Shown here: in pieces, positions 49,601 through 60,050 of the stretch
How positions within the stretch are numbered: the first letter of the stretch is position 1
Layout of the letters: each line of letters starts with the position of its first letter
Assembly: GCA_036023115.1 (NCBI GenBank)
Contig: JAYKKT010000073.1
Coordinates: 13,083,001-13,147,000 of the forward strand
DNA length: 64,000 bases
Source of the DNA: Brasenia schreberi
Lineage: Eukaryota > Streptophyta > Magnoliopsida > Nymphaeales > Cabombaceae
Direction of reading: 5' to 3'
Notes under the pieces: generated by a model
What the model saw: the letters and a program-made list of their open reading frames with translations, nothing else
What the model was told of the DNA's origin: nothing
Database searches by the model: none
Made by a program: the position numbers and the translations under genes

Positions 49601-52272
49601 AGCCAAGAAGGCTGAGTTGAAGATATTGCAACCAAAGAAGCTGTTGAAGATTAAACCAGTGATGAAGACAGATGAAGAACGTTGCAAGCAAATATGAAGA
49701 TTTTTTGGCAAGTTTGGAGTTCGAAGTATCTCACTCCCAACTTGAGGGGAGGTGTTGAAGAATATGTTTATCTAGTGTCTTTGTGTTAGTTTTATGTTTT
49801 TAAGTATTATTGTACTCGCCCGAAACTGTAGGGGCATTTTGGTAATTTTCTGTACTAGGGGTATTTTGGTCATTTTATATTTTACAACTCCTTATATAAG
49901 GGCTGATAAGTTGTATTAGGGTTTAAGAGTCTATGATTAAGAAAGAGAGAGAAAGAGGGGGGCGGCCTCCATTGCAAGTCCGCCCCTCTTCCGATCTCCA
50001 CATTTCCTCTTCAATATTTGTTTATGTGTGTGATTTTAATCTCCGCTGCGCGCATCCACGTTTTCAACAGTTTTGAGTGTTGGGCAGTTAATCATCAACA
50101 TGTACAAAAAATGTCTGTGATAGAAATGAAGATGTTGAGATGGATGAGTGGTCATACAAGAAAAGACCATATACATAATGAGGTTATTAGAAACAAATTA
50201 GGAGTGGCACCAATAGAGGATAAAATGAGAGAATCTCGTTTAAGATGGTTTGGACATATAGAAAGAAGATCAAAAGAAGAACCTCTAAGAAGGCTAGAAA
50301 AACTAAATTTGGAAAGTATTAAGAGGTAGAGGACGACCACAAAAGTGTTGGAAAGAAACAATAAAGAATGATCTAGCTTATTGTGAGTTAACTGCAAACA
50401 TGGCACACGATAGGGATCTGTGGAAACAAAGAATCCATGTAGCCGAAAGAAAAGAATCAAATAAAGAAAAAAAATGTCGCAAAGGAAAAGCAGAGGAAGT
50501 AATATATACCTCAGCTTTTGGATCAAAGGACCCCTTTGGAGCACCTTGAGAAGAGCTATTTGCTGCTTCTGCCAATGTTCGAATATATTGGCCCATATAC
50601 TGCATGAAAGATATTGACGCCATGAGCAATATAATACTTAACATAAATGTCATGTATGTAACGAAAAGGAAAAAAATTGATTCGAACCTAGGCTGTCTAA
50701 CCTGGACATATTCCGTGGTATATGTAGGACCAAACTGCCTTAGAAATGTACCAATTCCTATGATCTACAAGGTAACAGTACAGCGAAGTAAGACTTAAAT
50801 AAAGTCACAGTCAACTAAATCAAGCAATAAAGGTTATCCTAAAATGCTGATAAAGATGACAAATTCACATAGGAGAAGCTTGGAACAATGATAAACTGAT
50901 TAAACAACTTGAACAGAGAATGAGTATCTTCTATCAGACATGCATTAGTTTTGGATTCAGCAGGAGAAACAACGTTTTCAACAATTTGTTGCTCAGTCCG
51001 TGCATTACAACTTGCAACTCTGTTACTTATTCGACACTTAGTTCAAACTGATCATTTGTTGTTAAATTGAACTCAAATACAGGCTTTTTGAACTTAGAAA
51101 CAAAAGATTGTGACGTACATACTTTCAGACATCCTTGATTTTGTAAAAGTTCAACATCATACAAAAGGTGCCTCTTCTGTGCCATGCACCGTATTTGTGA
51201 AATAGCTTCTAAAACTTCATGCATTCAACCACAAATAGAAGGCGGCTGGTAACGTATGATATTAGATCTTGTCAAGTACTTACCAAAGGAGAAGAGTCTA
51301 ATGCAACTTTTTTTGTTCGGCTTGTCAAAGTATCCAGTTGCATGTCAACTACATAACGAGAAAGCTGCATAAAAATGCAGAAACCATTACGAGTTTGATA
51401 AGTACTTATTCTTCTAGTGCAGTCCATTAGCACTCAAGTCTAACCAATGTTAAAAATTTAAAATCAACGGACCTTCCAAGATGAATCCATCTATATAATG
51501 TGTTATGAGCAGAACGACCAATGAATGTATGATTCTGTGGTTCGTGCATATTCAGAGAAAATAGGAGCCTTTAATTTCAAAATATAAATAGGTAGCAAGT
51601 GCAAACCTCTTTGCAGTAACCACATATACATGACAATGAATGAATCACTACAACACTCCCTAGCCTCTTGGATTACACTTTCCACCAAAAAGAGCGGCAT
51701 CTAAGGAGATAAATTATAGAAACAAGCAATTAGTGATTTCCTTATGGGAAAAATAGACCCTTATATGATTATTAGTATAAACTGCCAATTTTAAAGCAAA
51801 GGGACAAACAGATAAGGTTCTATGAACCGACTTGACAGCGTTCAGCTTGAATCACGTTCTGGGGCATGATTTCAAATAACATGTTGATGGATACTTAAGA
51901 GGAAGAACTAAAAGTGTCATCCACGTTATTGGAAAAACAAACTCTTGCCTGTGATATGGTTATGATGGAGATAATATGTACAACGTAAGGAGGAGGGCCT
52001 TTTGAAATATATGAAGTCTGTAATGGGGAAGAAAGTCCACATTGTATTCCTTCCATCTCGATTTCATGGATAACTTCAAGATAGTCATCAGTTTCTGGAT
52101 TCCTTGATTCTCCATACTGTGCAGTCACACATGAGATCTCTTAGTTTTCCCTCCCTGTATCAATACCAAGACAACAATTTTGTGCTTGTCTCACCTTGAG
52201 TTCTTTCTCTTTCATGGAAAGGAGAGAGGAGAGGAGACCATCAACGGCAAGAGAAACTGCAGTTGCTTTGAC
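43632..52272 (-). CDS. 3' part of a multi-exon gene, possibly strumpellin-like (WASHC5 homologue)
   Basis: Recognised exons: 52272-52195 ('[20 protein letters not shown]'), 52116-51985 ('[20 protein letters not shown]'), one starting at 51700 ('[17 protein letters not shown]', donor unclear), 51364-51284 ('[19 protein letters not shown]'), 50764-50702 ('[19 protein letters not shown]'), 50599-50510 ('[19 protein letters not shown]') and last exon 43751-43632 ('[20 protein letters not shown]', stop). All but the third have clean GT-AG borders in phase 0. The C-terminal pattern resembles the end of strumpellin, a WASH-complex scaffold protein, but this is from memory of the family and uncertain. 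The 5' part was not found; it may lie beyond the LINE and Copia insertions to the right. The last intron (43752-50509) is almost entirely transposon. Confidence 0.6.
44081..44117 (-). repeat. Reversed LINE 3' tail at the 5' junction of copy E
   Basis: aacaacaacaacaactaagc then cttttccaatac is the reverse complement of the LINE 3' end. It sits directly between the target duplication and the sense-strand leader. Confidence 0.85.
44375..44449 (-). repeat. Reversed LINE 3'-end fragment inside the leader of copy E
   Basis: 75 bases equal the reverse complement of the LINE 3' end from 'tgtggaaacaaagaatcc' to the (GTT)n tail. It replaces leader bases (gtagtgaaaattttt) present in copies C and F. No target duplication seen. 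Confidence 0.85.
45177..45380 (+). repeat. 102-bp in-frame tandem duplication in LINE copy E
   Basis: Units begin at 45177 and 45279 (gcaaggtaatt[t/c]cagg). Each encodes 34 residues including 'GESLTT[Q/E][11 protein letters not shown]'. Copies C, D and F have one unit. Confidence 0.95.
47080..47396 (+). repeat. 5' LTR
   Basis: 317 bp, TG...CA ends, with a TATA-like ccttatataagg at about 47217-47228 as probable promoter. Confidence 0.93.
47397..47408 (+). other. Primer binding site
   Basis: tggtatcatagc is one mismatch from the initiator-Met tRNA complement TGGTATCAGAGC and follows the LTR with no spacer. Confidence 0.85.
47440..47769 (+). pseudogene. Captured fragment of a type-A response regulator (receiver domain)
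   Basis: 109 open codons. '[19 protein letters not shown]' has the acidic pair, '[20 protein letters not shown]' has the phospho-acceptor Asp, and '[16 protein letters not shown]' follows. This is the receiver domain of plant cytokinin-type response regulators. It ends at 'NKGLG' followed by a stop, before the conserved Lys of the C-terminal part. The stretch is continuous although such genes usually contain introns in this region, suggesting capture from spliced RNA. It begins 43 bases after the primer binding site. Whether the LTR promoter transcribes it is unknown; it might be expressed as a truncated receiver. Confidence 0.85.
47790..49000 (+). pseudogene. Captured PPR gene fragment, frameshifted
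   Basis: Consecutive PPR-like segments in shifting frames: '[17 protein letters not shown]', '[18 protein letters not shown]', '[20 protein letters not shown]', then '[15 protein letters not shown]', '[19 protein letters not shown]', '[16 protein letters not shown]' and '[17 protein letters not shown]'. They read as one PLS-class PPR protein broken by several frameshifts and stops. From about 48790 to 48960 the motif 'FDEMSKRN'-like repeats three to four times ('HQMFDEMS', '[11 protein letters not shown]', '[11 protein letters not shown]'), a local expansion. It is unrelated in detail to the DYW gene at 3356-5026. PPR genes are often intronless, so the capture route cannot be read from this part. 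Confidence 0.8.
49182..49645 (+). repeat. Minisatellite inside the LTR element
   Basis: Roughly 14-15 diverged units of about 30 bp built on tgacagccaggatggctgct plus ttgatgatt. It lies between the PPR fragment and the polypurine tract. The later units drift to 'cagccagagatgctgct'. Confidence 0.9.
49753..50069 (+). repeat. 3' LTR
   Basis: 317 bp, nearly identical to 47080-47396, preceded by the polypurine tract at about 49743-49752. Confidence 0.93.
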
Positions 52273-53760
52273 CTGCAACATAACTTCCAATTAAAATCTG
52301 AGAGACTGCCAGAAATAGAACCCCGCAAAGGATTGGGAGAACACCAGAAGATGTTTAAGGCTGGCACAAATACCACTGTTTTTTTGTAAAACATTTTTGC
52401 TGTTGCAGTCAATGGAAAATGAGAAATCCAACATACAAGTTATTAGGTCACAAGACTGCAAGCAGGGGTTAGGCGAAATCTACCACATGCATTCTCTGGT
52501 ATTTAATCCATGACCTCCCACACAGAGCCCAAACTTGCCAGGAGACACATCATCACATTCGTAGGTTAAGATTTTAGAAAATAAGGTCATGTGTCAATAC
52601 CTTACATGCCAACTTTAGCTGTGATAATAGTAAGCATCACAACAGTTGCAGATGACCGATACATGCCAAACGTTCAATTAAAGAGTCCCATGATACATCA
52701 ATAACCTTTACCTATCAAAAGGATTATAAGAAAAGAAAAATAAGAGACTCCAGTTTCCCTTACGGTAGAAAAGAGTGTGCAATAATCAAATAGAAAGAAC
52801 CAGATATGTACAATTAACATTTCCATTTCAGCCATTCACAGACCCCATTTTAGTTACCAAACTTGAATCAGAAGAGGCCATGTCCATATTAGGCCTAAAC
52901 CTTATCTGAGCCAGATCAGCTTTTAAAACCTATACAAATAGTGGAACTAACTGATGCCCATGAGTAAACCACCTATTGTGCACCAAATAGACATGAACAT
53001 GGTGGAGAATGATTAAAATTCAGTCATCTTAAGCTAGGATCATGACAACTTCTTGATTAATATCTGGTTTAGACCATAATATGCACTTCCACTCTAAATC
53101 AAAAGGAAGGTTAACTAGGAGTTAAAGTCAAACTTGATGTGAAGGAAAGCCAATTACATACACCCCAAACCCAAAGGTCAAAGATTCATGATAAATGATC
53201 ATTGTACTTCAGGAATAATACTCAGCTACCAAGCTGCAGATGGATGGTCGCCAATTCAGCACAAGCACCAGCCCAAAGAGAAAGGTAAAAACTCATGTGA
53301 CGCCTTGTTAAATTTTCGTATTCAAAGTGGGTCCGTCCCAGTTAGACACACCACTTACATGCTATGTTACATTAACTCTTCTGATAGGATGCTACACCAA
53401 TGTCATATTCACCAATACACCAGCATTAGTACTTCCCTTGTGCAACTCATCGTTAACTATTTTCATATAACTGTAGTTAACATTTTACATTGCTATATTT
53501 TAATTTAAGTCGTGTTACTTTATCAAATTGAGATCCACATATACATATATGTATGTATATATACATACATACATATATATGTATATATGTGTGTATATAC
53601 ATATATATGTGTATATGTATATACATATTAACGATTTTTGTAATTTTCCGTGCCATACACCTGGTACCTCCTTAAGCATGTACAAATCCTACCATGTGAT
53701 AGCTAATGGCTTTCCAGCCAAGATCATCCAAGGACTCACACAATAACATTTTTTTAACAT
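52273..53760. other. Intron or upstream region of the strumpellin-like gene
   Basis: No further exon could be supported. 52480-52555 resembles the SINE-like class. 53535-53630 is an alternating tatacatacatatat low-complexity tract. Confidence 0.45.
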
Positions 53761-53778
53761 GGTTGTTATCTCACATAC
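53761..53778 (+). repeat. Target-site duplication of LINE copy F (left)
   Basis: ggttgttatctcacatac, 18 bp, repeated exactly at 57171-57188. Confidence 0.95.
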
Positions 53779-56700
53779 AACTCCGCCCATGTAAGGGATC
53801 ACCCTTGCATTGCCGGTCCCAAGCCCAAATAAAGGAGGGTTGTGTTAGACTTCCGACAGCTAACATAAAACTTCGTCGGATTTTTATAACATGGATTACA
53901 AAAATTATGAGCATTGCTTTGGGGCGTCCCCACCTAGCGACGCGCTGCAGAGCCCGAATGCAGTTATAAGTAAGCAAGGGCCACTACATTTTCACCAGAA
54001 TGTAGTGAATCAATCGCAGAGAGGGTTCCCACATCATGGACGGGTATGGGTAAAGAAGTTAGTCCCGCTACATTGCCGCTCGAATGTAGTGAAAATTTTT
54101 CAAAGAGGGTCTCCGCATTTTGATTATGGACGGATGTGGAGGGTAAGGAAGCTAGTCCTAGATAATAAGATTCATATTGATTCTTGGAATATCGGAACAT
54201 TATCCGGTAAGCTAATGGAGGTGGTAGATACTATGATTCAGAGAAAGATTCATATTCTATGTTTACAAGAGACAAAATGGGTTTGGAGAAAAAGCAAAGG
54301 AGATAGAGGATACAGGTTTTAAATTATGGTACTCAGGTAAAGAAAAGGCTCGAAACGGAGTTGGTATTATCATAAATAAAGATTTAAAAGATAGTGTAGT
54401 AGACATACAATGATATGGTGACTGAATCATGACGTTGAAATTAGTGTTAGGAAAAGAGGTTTTGAATATAGTTTATGCTTACGCACCCTAAGTAGGACTA
54501 GAAGATAGTATAAAGACAGCTTTTTGGGAAGAGTTAGATAAGGTGATTCAAAAGATTCCACAAAGGGAGATGATTTGTTTAAGAGGAGACTTAAATGTAC
54601 ATGTCGGTAAAGAGGCATTAGGATATCAAGGGATTCATGAAAACTTTGGTTTTGGGGATATAAATGAGAAAGGTAGGGAGATTTTAAATTTTGCTATGGC
54701 ATTTGATCTCTTTATAGTCAATACAATCTTCAAAAAACAAGATGAACATTTAATTACTTATAAGAGTGGCTTATCACAAACATAAATTGATTACTTTATT
54801 TATAGAAAAAAGAGGGTGTTGTAAAGATTGCAAGGTAATTCCAGGAGAAAGCTTAACCACCCAACATCGATTTTTAGTTATGGATTTACAAATAAAAACA
54901 TGGACAAAGAAGAAAAGAGTGCATCGAGCTATTCAGACTAAATGGTGGAACCTCAAAAGCGAGAAAGAAGATATATTTAACCAGAAAGTCCTTCAAGGAG
55001 ATGTTTAGAATTATGTTGGTACATACTGTGATATGTGGAACAATATGGCTATACATATTAGGAAAGTGGCGAAAGATGTGTTAGGTGTATCGAAGGGAGG
55101 TGTACTGGCATAAGAAGAAGCTTGGTGGTGGAGTGTAGTGCAAAATAAAATCAAGGCAAAGAGGACATGTTACAAATTACATTATATTAAGAAAACTAGT
55201 GAAACTTTAAAGGCTTATAAGAAAGCAAAGAAGGAAGCGAAAAAGGCCGTCAATGAAGCAAAAGCTAAAATTTGTGAGGATTTATATAAAAAACTCAACT
55301 CAAAAGAGGGTGAAAGAGATTTTTAGGATAGCTAGGGCTAGAGATAAGAAAACTAAAGATCTTAATTATGTTAGATGCATAAGGACAATGATGAAAAAAT
55401 TCTAGTGGCAAATGATGATATAAGAAATAGATGGAAAAACTATTTTTATAAGCTTTTTAATGAAAATAAAGATATTAGTATTAGCTTAGGAGAGTTAGTC
55501 AAATCAGAAAAGTATATAAACCACAATTTCTACCGACATATTCAAAAGAATGAAGCCAAAGAGGCTCTTAAATATATGAAGGGTAGTAAAACAGTAGGAC
55601 CATAGAAGTTTGAAAAATACTAGGAGAAATAGGAGTCACTTGGCTCACAAGATTATTTAATGAAATATGGAGAAACCAAATGATGCCCGAAGAATGGAGA
55701 GCGTGTACACTTATACCCATATATATGAACAAGGGAGACATTCAGAATTGTGCGAATTATCGAGTACAACACGATAGGGATAGAGTACAACAAAGAACCA
55801 ATTTGGATTCATGCCAGGTACATCTGTTGTTGAAGTGATTCACCTTTTGAGACACATCTTATGGAACATTTTAGAGCAAAAAAAAAGACCTTCACATGAT
55901 ATTTATTGATTTAGAAAAAGCTTATGATAGGGTACTGAGGGAGGTTATTTAGAACTTTAGAAAAAAGAGGTATCCCATTGACATACATTAACGTTATAAG
56001 AGACATGTACGATGGTGCAAAAACATGTGTGAGGATTCATGAAGGAACGACAGACTTCTTTAAAGTTAATATTGGGTTACATCAAGGATCAACTTTAAGT
56101 CCATACTTATTTATAATGGTGATTGATGAGTTAACAAAACATATTCAAGATGAAGTACCTTGGTGTATGTTATTTGCAGATGACACTGTGTTAGTGGAGG
56201 AGTCTAAGGAAAAAGTTAATAGAAAATTGGAACTATGGAGAGAAACATTAGAAAGCAAAGGCCTCCGACTTAGTAGAACAAAGACCGAATATATGGAATG
56301 TAAGTTTGATCATTTGGTTACTTAAGAGGATAACAAACAACAACAACAACTAAGCCTTTTCCCATACTAGACGGGGTCAGCTATGGTTACTTCATAGGAT
56401 ATAGAAATTAAAATTGACACACATTGCATCCCCCAAAAGTAAAGTTTTAAATATCTAGGGTCAATTTTTTAGAGTGGTGAAAGAATTGATGGAGATGTTA
56501 CGCATAGAATTAATGTTGGTTGGTTAAAATGGAGAGGAGCATCTGGTATTCTTTGTGATAAGAATATATCATTAAAGTTAAAAGGTAAATATTATAGAAC
56601 AGCAATTAGGCCTGCCATGTTTTATGGTTCTGAGTGTTGGGCAGTTAATCATCAACATGTACAAAAGTTATCTATAACAGAAATAAAGATATTGAGATGG

Positions 56701-57170
56701 ATGAGTGGTCATACAAGAAAAGACCGTATACATAATGATGTTATTAGAAACAAATTAGGAGTGGCACCAATAGAGGATAAAATGAGAGAATATCGTTTAA
56801 GATGGTTTGGATATATAGAAAGAAGATCAAAATAAGAACCTATAAGGTATGAAAAACTAAATTTGGAAACTATTAAAAGAGGTAGAGGACGACCACAAAA
56901 GTGTTGGAAAGAAACAATAAAGAATGATTTACACGATAAGGATATGTGGAAACAAAGAATCCATGTAGTTGACCCCGTCTAGTATGAGAAAAGGCTTAGT
57001 TGTTGTTGTTGTTGTAGAGGACGACCAAAAGTGTTGGAAAGAAACAATAAAGAATGATTTAGCTTATTGTGAGTTACCTGCTAACATGGAACACGATAAG
57101 GATATGTGGAAACAAAGAATCCACGTAGTTGACCCCGTCTAGTAAGGGAAAAGGCTTTGTTGTTGTTGTT
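53779..57170 (+). mobile_element. Full-length RTE-type LINE (copy F) with doubled 3' end
   Basis: 3,392 bp with an exact 18-bp target-site duplication. It starts AACTCCGCCCATGTAAGGG, like copy C. The coding region opens at 53891 ('[17 protein letters not shown]') and contains the endonuclease motifs 'WNIGTLSGKL', 'LCLQETKW' and '[13 protein letters not shown]', then the RT signatures '[20 protein letters not shown]' and 'LFADDTVLVEES'. Stops and frameshifts interrupt it several times. A 51-nt reversed LINE tail is inserted at 56333-56383. The terminal ~130-150 bases occur twice in tandem, each with its own GTT tail (to about 57014, and to 57170). Confidence 0.95.
56315..56401 (-). mobile_element. 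LINE tail-only insertion (51 nt) nested in copy F
   Basis: Insert 56333-56383 is the reverse complement of the LINE 3' end starting at 'tagctgaccccgt'. It is flanked by tggttacttaagaggata (56315-56332) and tggttacttcataggata (56384-56401), an 18-bp target duplication with two mismatches. The insert starts at the same LINE position as the copy at 33373. Confidence 0.88.
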
Positions 57171-57188
57171 GGTTGTTATCTCACATAC
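57171..57188 (+). repeat. Target-site duplication of LINE copy F (right)
   Basis: Exact repeat of 53761-53778. Confidence 0.95.
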
Positions 57189-57375
57189 GTCTGGTTAGCC
57201 CCATCAAAGCCACCCTTGAAGTTCATAATACATAAAAGAAGAATTCAAGAGTATGTTCAGTATCCTATGATATATTTTGCAGATTTGAAATCGAATAATG
57301 GAGATCTGATTTTGTAGCTATACACCTCATGGAATTAGCTAAGTTGGGAGTGCAGAATGTTATCTGAGGTTGAGA

Positions 57376-57746
57376 TGTGAATATTGCTGTTTTGCTTAAC
57401 CAGTCACAGGTTTGCATGATTCACCGATTTCAAAACAAGCACACCCACAGTGAGCTTCATAATAAAACTCAGTCACAGAACTGAAAATATCACGCACTTT
57501 ATTCACAGTAGCTATTAAACAGCTTATTTACAAAGTGTACAGGTTGCCCCTTTAAATTGGCAGCAGGAAGAACGAAGAGAAGGGGGCAGAACAGTCCCAA
57601 CCGCTAGAATGCTAGCCATTGGACCCTGCTCAGCCCTCTTCCCTGCTAAAAAAAAGTAAAATAGAAAACAAAAAAGTGAAGTACAAGAATGAAATACATG
57701 AAATACAAAAAGAAGTTCCTAAATACTAGGAAATGTATTCTTAAAA
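57376..57746 (-). repeat. 3' LTR of the Copia element
   Basis: About 371 bp, clearly homologous to 61326-61707 (shared cacaggtttgcatgat, ctgctcagccctcttccctg), with many substitutions and a deletion relative to the other copy. Confidence 0.9.
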
Positions 57747-59379
57747 CTCACCCTCAAACAGTACAGGGTACATAAGGAAAGTTTGCTCAAAAGGAACATG
57801 AACCAAGGAAAGGGCAGTGGCTTGAAGAGAAAATATGCAAGTTGATATTCAGAGTTCTCATACTGTAGATCCAAGTTCTTATTCATATATCCCTCTATGA
57901 CATAGTGACAATCCATCTTGATATGTTTTGTCTTTTGATGAAAAATATTGTTGTTCACAATGTAAATCACACTTTTATTATCACAAAACATCACTATTGT
58001 CCTCACCTTGCCACTCCGATCAGTATCTATATAAGCGATAAGATGAAGATAGAAATACTCCTTTTTCACGTGTGCTTGACATGGCAAACTATTCTCATAA
58101 ATGCACTCATGTGTACACTAGTCGGAGCATGTTGGAATTGACTGATAATGTGCAAAGCCTGAGTGATGTCCGGTCTACTAACGGTCAAGTATGTCAAAGC
58201 TCCAAGATCAGTCTTTATGGTGTAGAGTCTTGCAAAGGTTCTCCATATGACGATTTCAATTTTCCATTTACTACTTCTATGGTGTCTAGATGCTTGTCAT
58301 CAGTAAGACCAGATCTGCTGACAACTTCCACAGGAAATTTTGTTTGGGACAAGAAGTCCTCTTTTTATATGAGCAACCTCTATGACGAGAAAGTAAGTCC
58401 CATATCTTTCATCGGGAAGTTGTCACTTAGTTTTGATTTAAGACAATTGGCGCCCTCCTGATAACTACCTATAATGATCATGTCATGTACATACAGTAAC
58501 AATAAATACTCTTGCAGATCTTTCAGCAAACATAGCAGGTGTCACTATAGAATAAGTGATAAGCATGATCAGTCATAAATCGACTAAATCTATCAGACCA
58601 GACCAGGCCTTGAGAGCCTGTTCCAAACCATATGCCTTTCTTAGGGGAAGAACATATCCATTAGGGACATCAAGTCAAGGAGACAGCTCCATATAGACCT
58701 ATTTGTTCGCCCATCCATTCAAGAAGGCATTTTTGACATCCATCTCTGAAAAATATCCAACACAAATGCAACCAAGGTTCAAACCATGGTCATATGGGCT
58801 ACAAGAGCAAAGGTTTTGTCATAGCCAATGCTACACTCTTGGATATAACCTTTGGCAATCATTCTAGCTTTATATCTATCCAATGACCCATAACTTTTGG
58901 TTTTGATTTTATAAATCCATCTACAACTGACTATCTTCTTGTCATTTGGTTTAGCCACGAGAGAGAAGTTTCCCAACGAATAAAGTATTATACATCAATT
59001 TTTTTCCATTCATAATTTACGATCATCTCATGCAACCAAGAATATCATTTTTTTTATCATAATTTACGATTATGTGTCATTCATCTCATGCAACCAAGAA
59101 CAAGACCTTCTCACAAAGTGTAAAAGTAATTTACAATTATGTGCACAGTACAACGAATACGAAGGCCAAAAAGATTTCATTTTAATATGGAGGAGAAGCT
59201 TTTAGTATGAGAACTAACATAAGAGGAGGCGCCTAGTGTTTACCATCTTCGTCGTCATTTGGCTCACGACCACCTCTTTCGAAGGGTCCCATGGATTCAT
59301 TTGTACGTTCATCACATGACTCACTATGCTAAGCTACATTAGAAAATCGATATAAGAAAGAAGAAAGAGAATGAGTATG

Positions 59380-60050
59380 TATATCCATTGGCAGGTGGAT
59401 GTATCAAAATGTAATCCCTTTTAATGTTGTCAGATCCCCTAGCTTTCAAGTGATTAGTGATATAGGGTAGTTTGGACCTAGAACGAAGGCTTCATCGTAT
59501 CATGAAGTGAGAAACATTCTTGGAGAAGGAAGTGGGAAGAATAAGAGAGTCTACAAATAGATTCAAAAAGCATGGAGGTACATATGGATGCTCTATTATG
59601 TCAGATGGATGGACTGACAGAGAACACTAATAAATTTTTTAGTGTATTGTCCTCAAGTAGAGTGTTTTTTATGTTCATTGATTATCCCAATGAAGGATGC
59701 AAATAAATTATATACATTGTTAAAAGAAGCAATCTTAGAGGTTGGAGAGAAGAATGTTGTGAAGGTAGTCACACATAGTGTGACAAATTATATTGCTGCT
59801 GGTAGAATATTGATGGTTGAATTTAATCCTTTGTTTTGGACACCATGTGTTGCATATTGTATATCACATTATGTGATGAAAAGTATATCAAGGTTGAATT
59901 TTGGTACAAAACTCACATTAGGTACTTTGAAATCTTTATTTTTAAAACTTTTAATTTCCTCTAGTATCATCGACCGTAAAAACATGCTTATTGAAACTCT
60001 TTTTATAAGTGTTTTTCAAAAATCCCTTTTGTGTGTCATGTGAAAGGATG
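59380..60050 (+). pseudogene. hAT transposase fragment (DUF659 region) inside the Copia element
   Basis: Plus-strand translation gives 'GPRTKASSYHEVRNILG', 'CSIMSDGWTD', then in another frame 'DANKLYTLLKEAILEVGEKN', 'VVTHSVTNYIAAGRIL' and 'LFWTPCVAYCISHYVM'. This order is the DUF659 part of plant hAT transposase-like genes. At least two frame changes and stops are present, and the dimerisation domain is absent. Orientation is opposite to the Copia element. It may be a nested insertion or a captured fragment; no ends were found. Confidence 0.75.

Larger units (their letters stand above)
47080..50069 (+). mobile_element. Non-autonomous LTR retrotransposon carrying host gene fragments
   Basis: A 2,990-bp element inserted in LINE copy E. 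Both LTRs are 317 bp, start TGTTGAAGAATAT and end TTTTCAACA. By eye they differ by about six substitutions and three small indels, so the insertion is young. A primer binding site follows the 5' LTR directly, and a polypurine tract (cttgaggggagg) precedes the 3' LTR. Target duplication is gttct (47075-47079) versus gtttt (50070-50074). No gag, protease, integrase, RT or RNase H is visible. The interior encodes a response-regulator fragment, a decayed PPR gene and a minisatellite. Mobilisation must have come from another element's proteins. PBS type and polypurine context suggest a Copia relative, which is inference. Confidence 0.9.
44073..50460 (+). mobile_element. RTE-type LINE (copy E) split by an LTR retrotransposon
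   Basis: Structure: duplication aaagaatc(aa) at 44073; a reversed LINE tail 44081-44117; sense LINE from 44118 starting about 60 bases into the leader; a second reversed tail 44375-44449 replacing about 17 leader bases; endonuclease and RT domains to 47079; the LTR element 47080-50069; then the LINE C-terminus 50070-50445 ('[12 protein letters not shown]'), ending at 'gtagccg' without the GTT tail. aaagaatcaa returns at 50451-50460. The open stretch 45113-45889 contains an in-frame 102-bp duplication. RT signatures are '[12 protein letters not shown]' and '[12 protein letters not shown]'. It lies antisense in the last intron of the strumpellin-like gene. Confidence 0.9.

Noticed and set aside
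49182..49645. Possible CRISPR-like array
   Set aside because: Units are contiguous and drifting with no unique spacers; this is a minisatellite in a plant retroelement.
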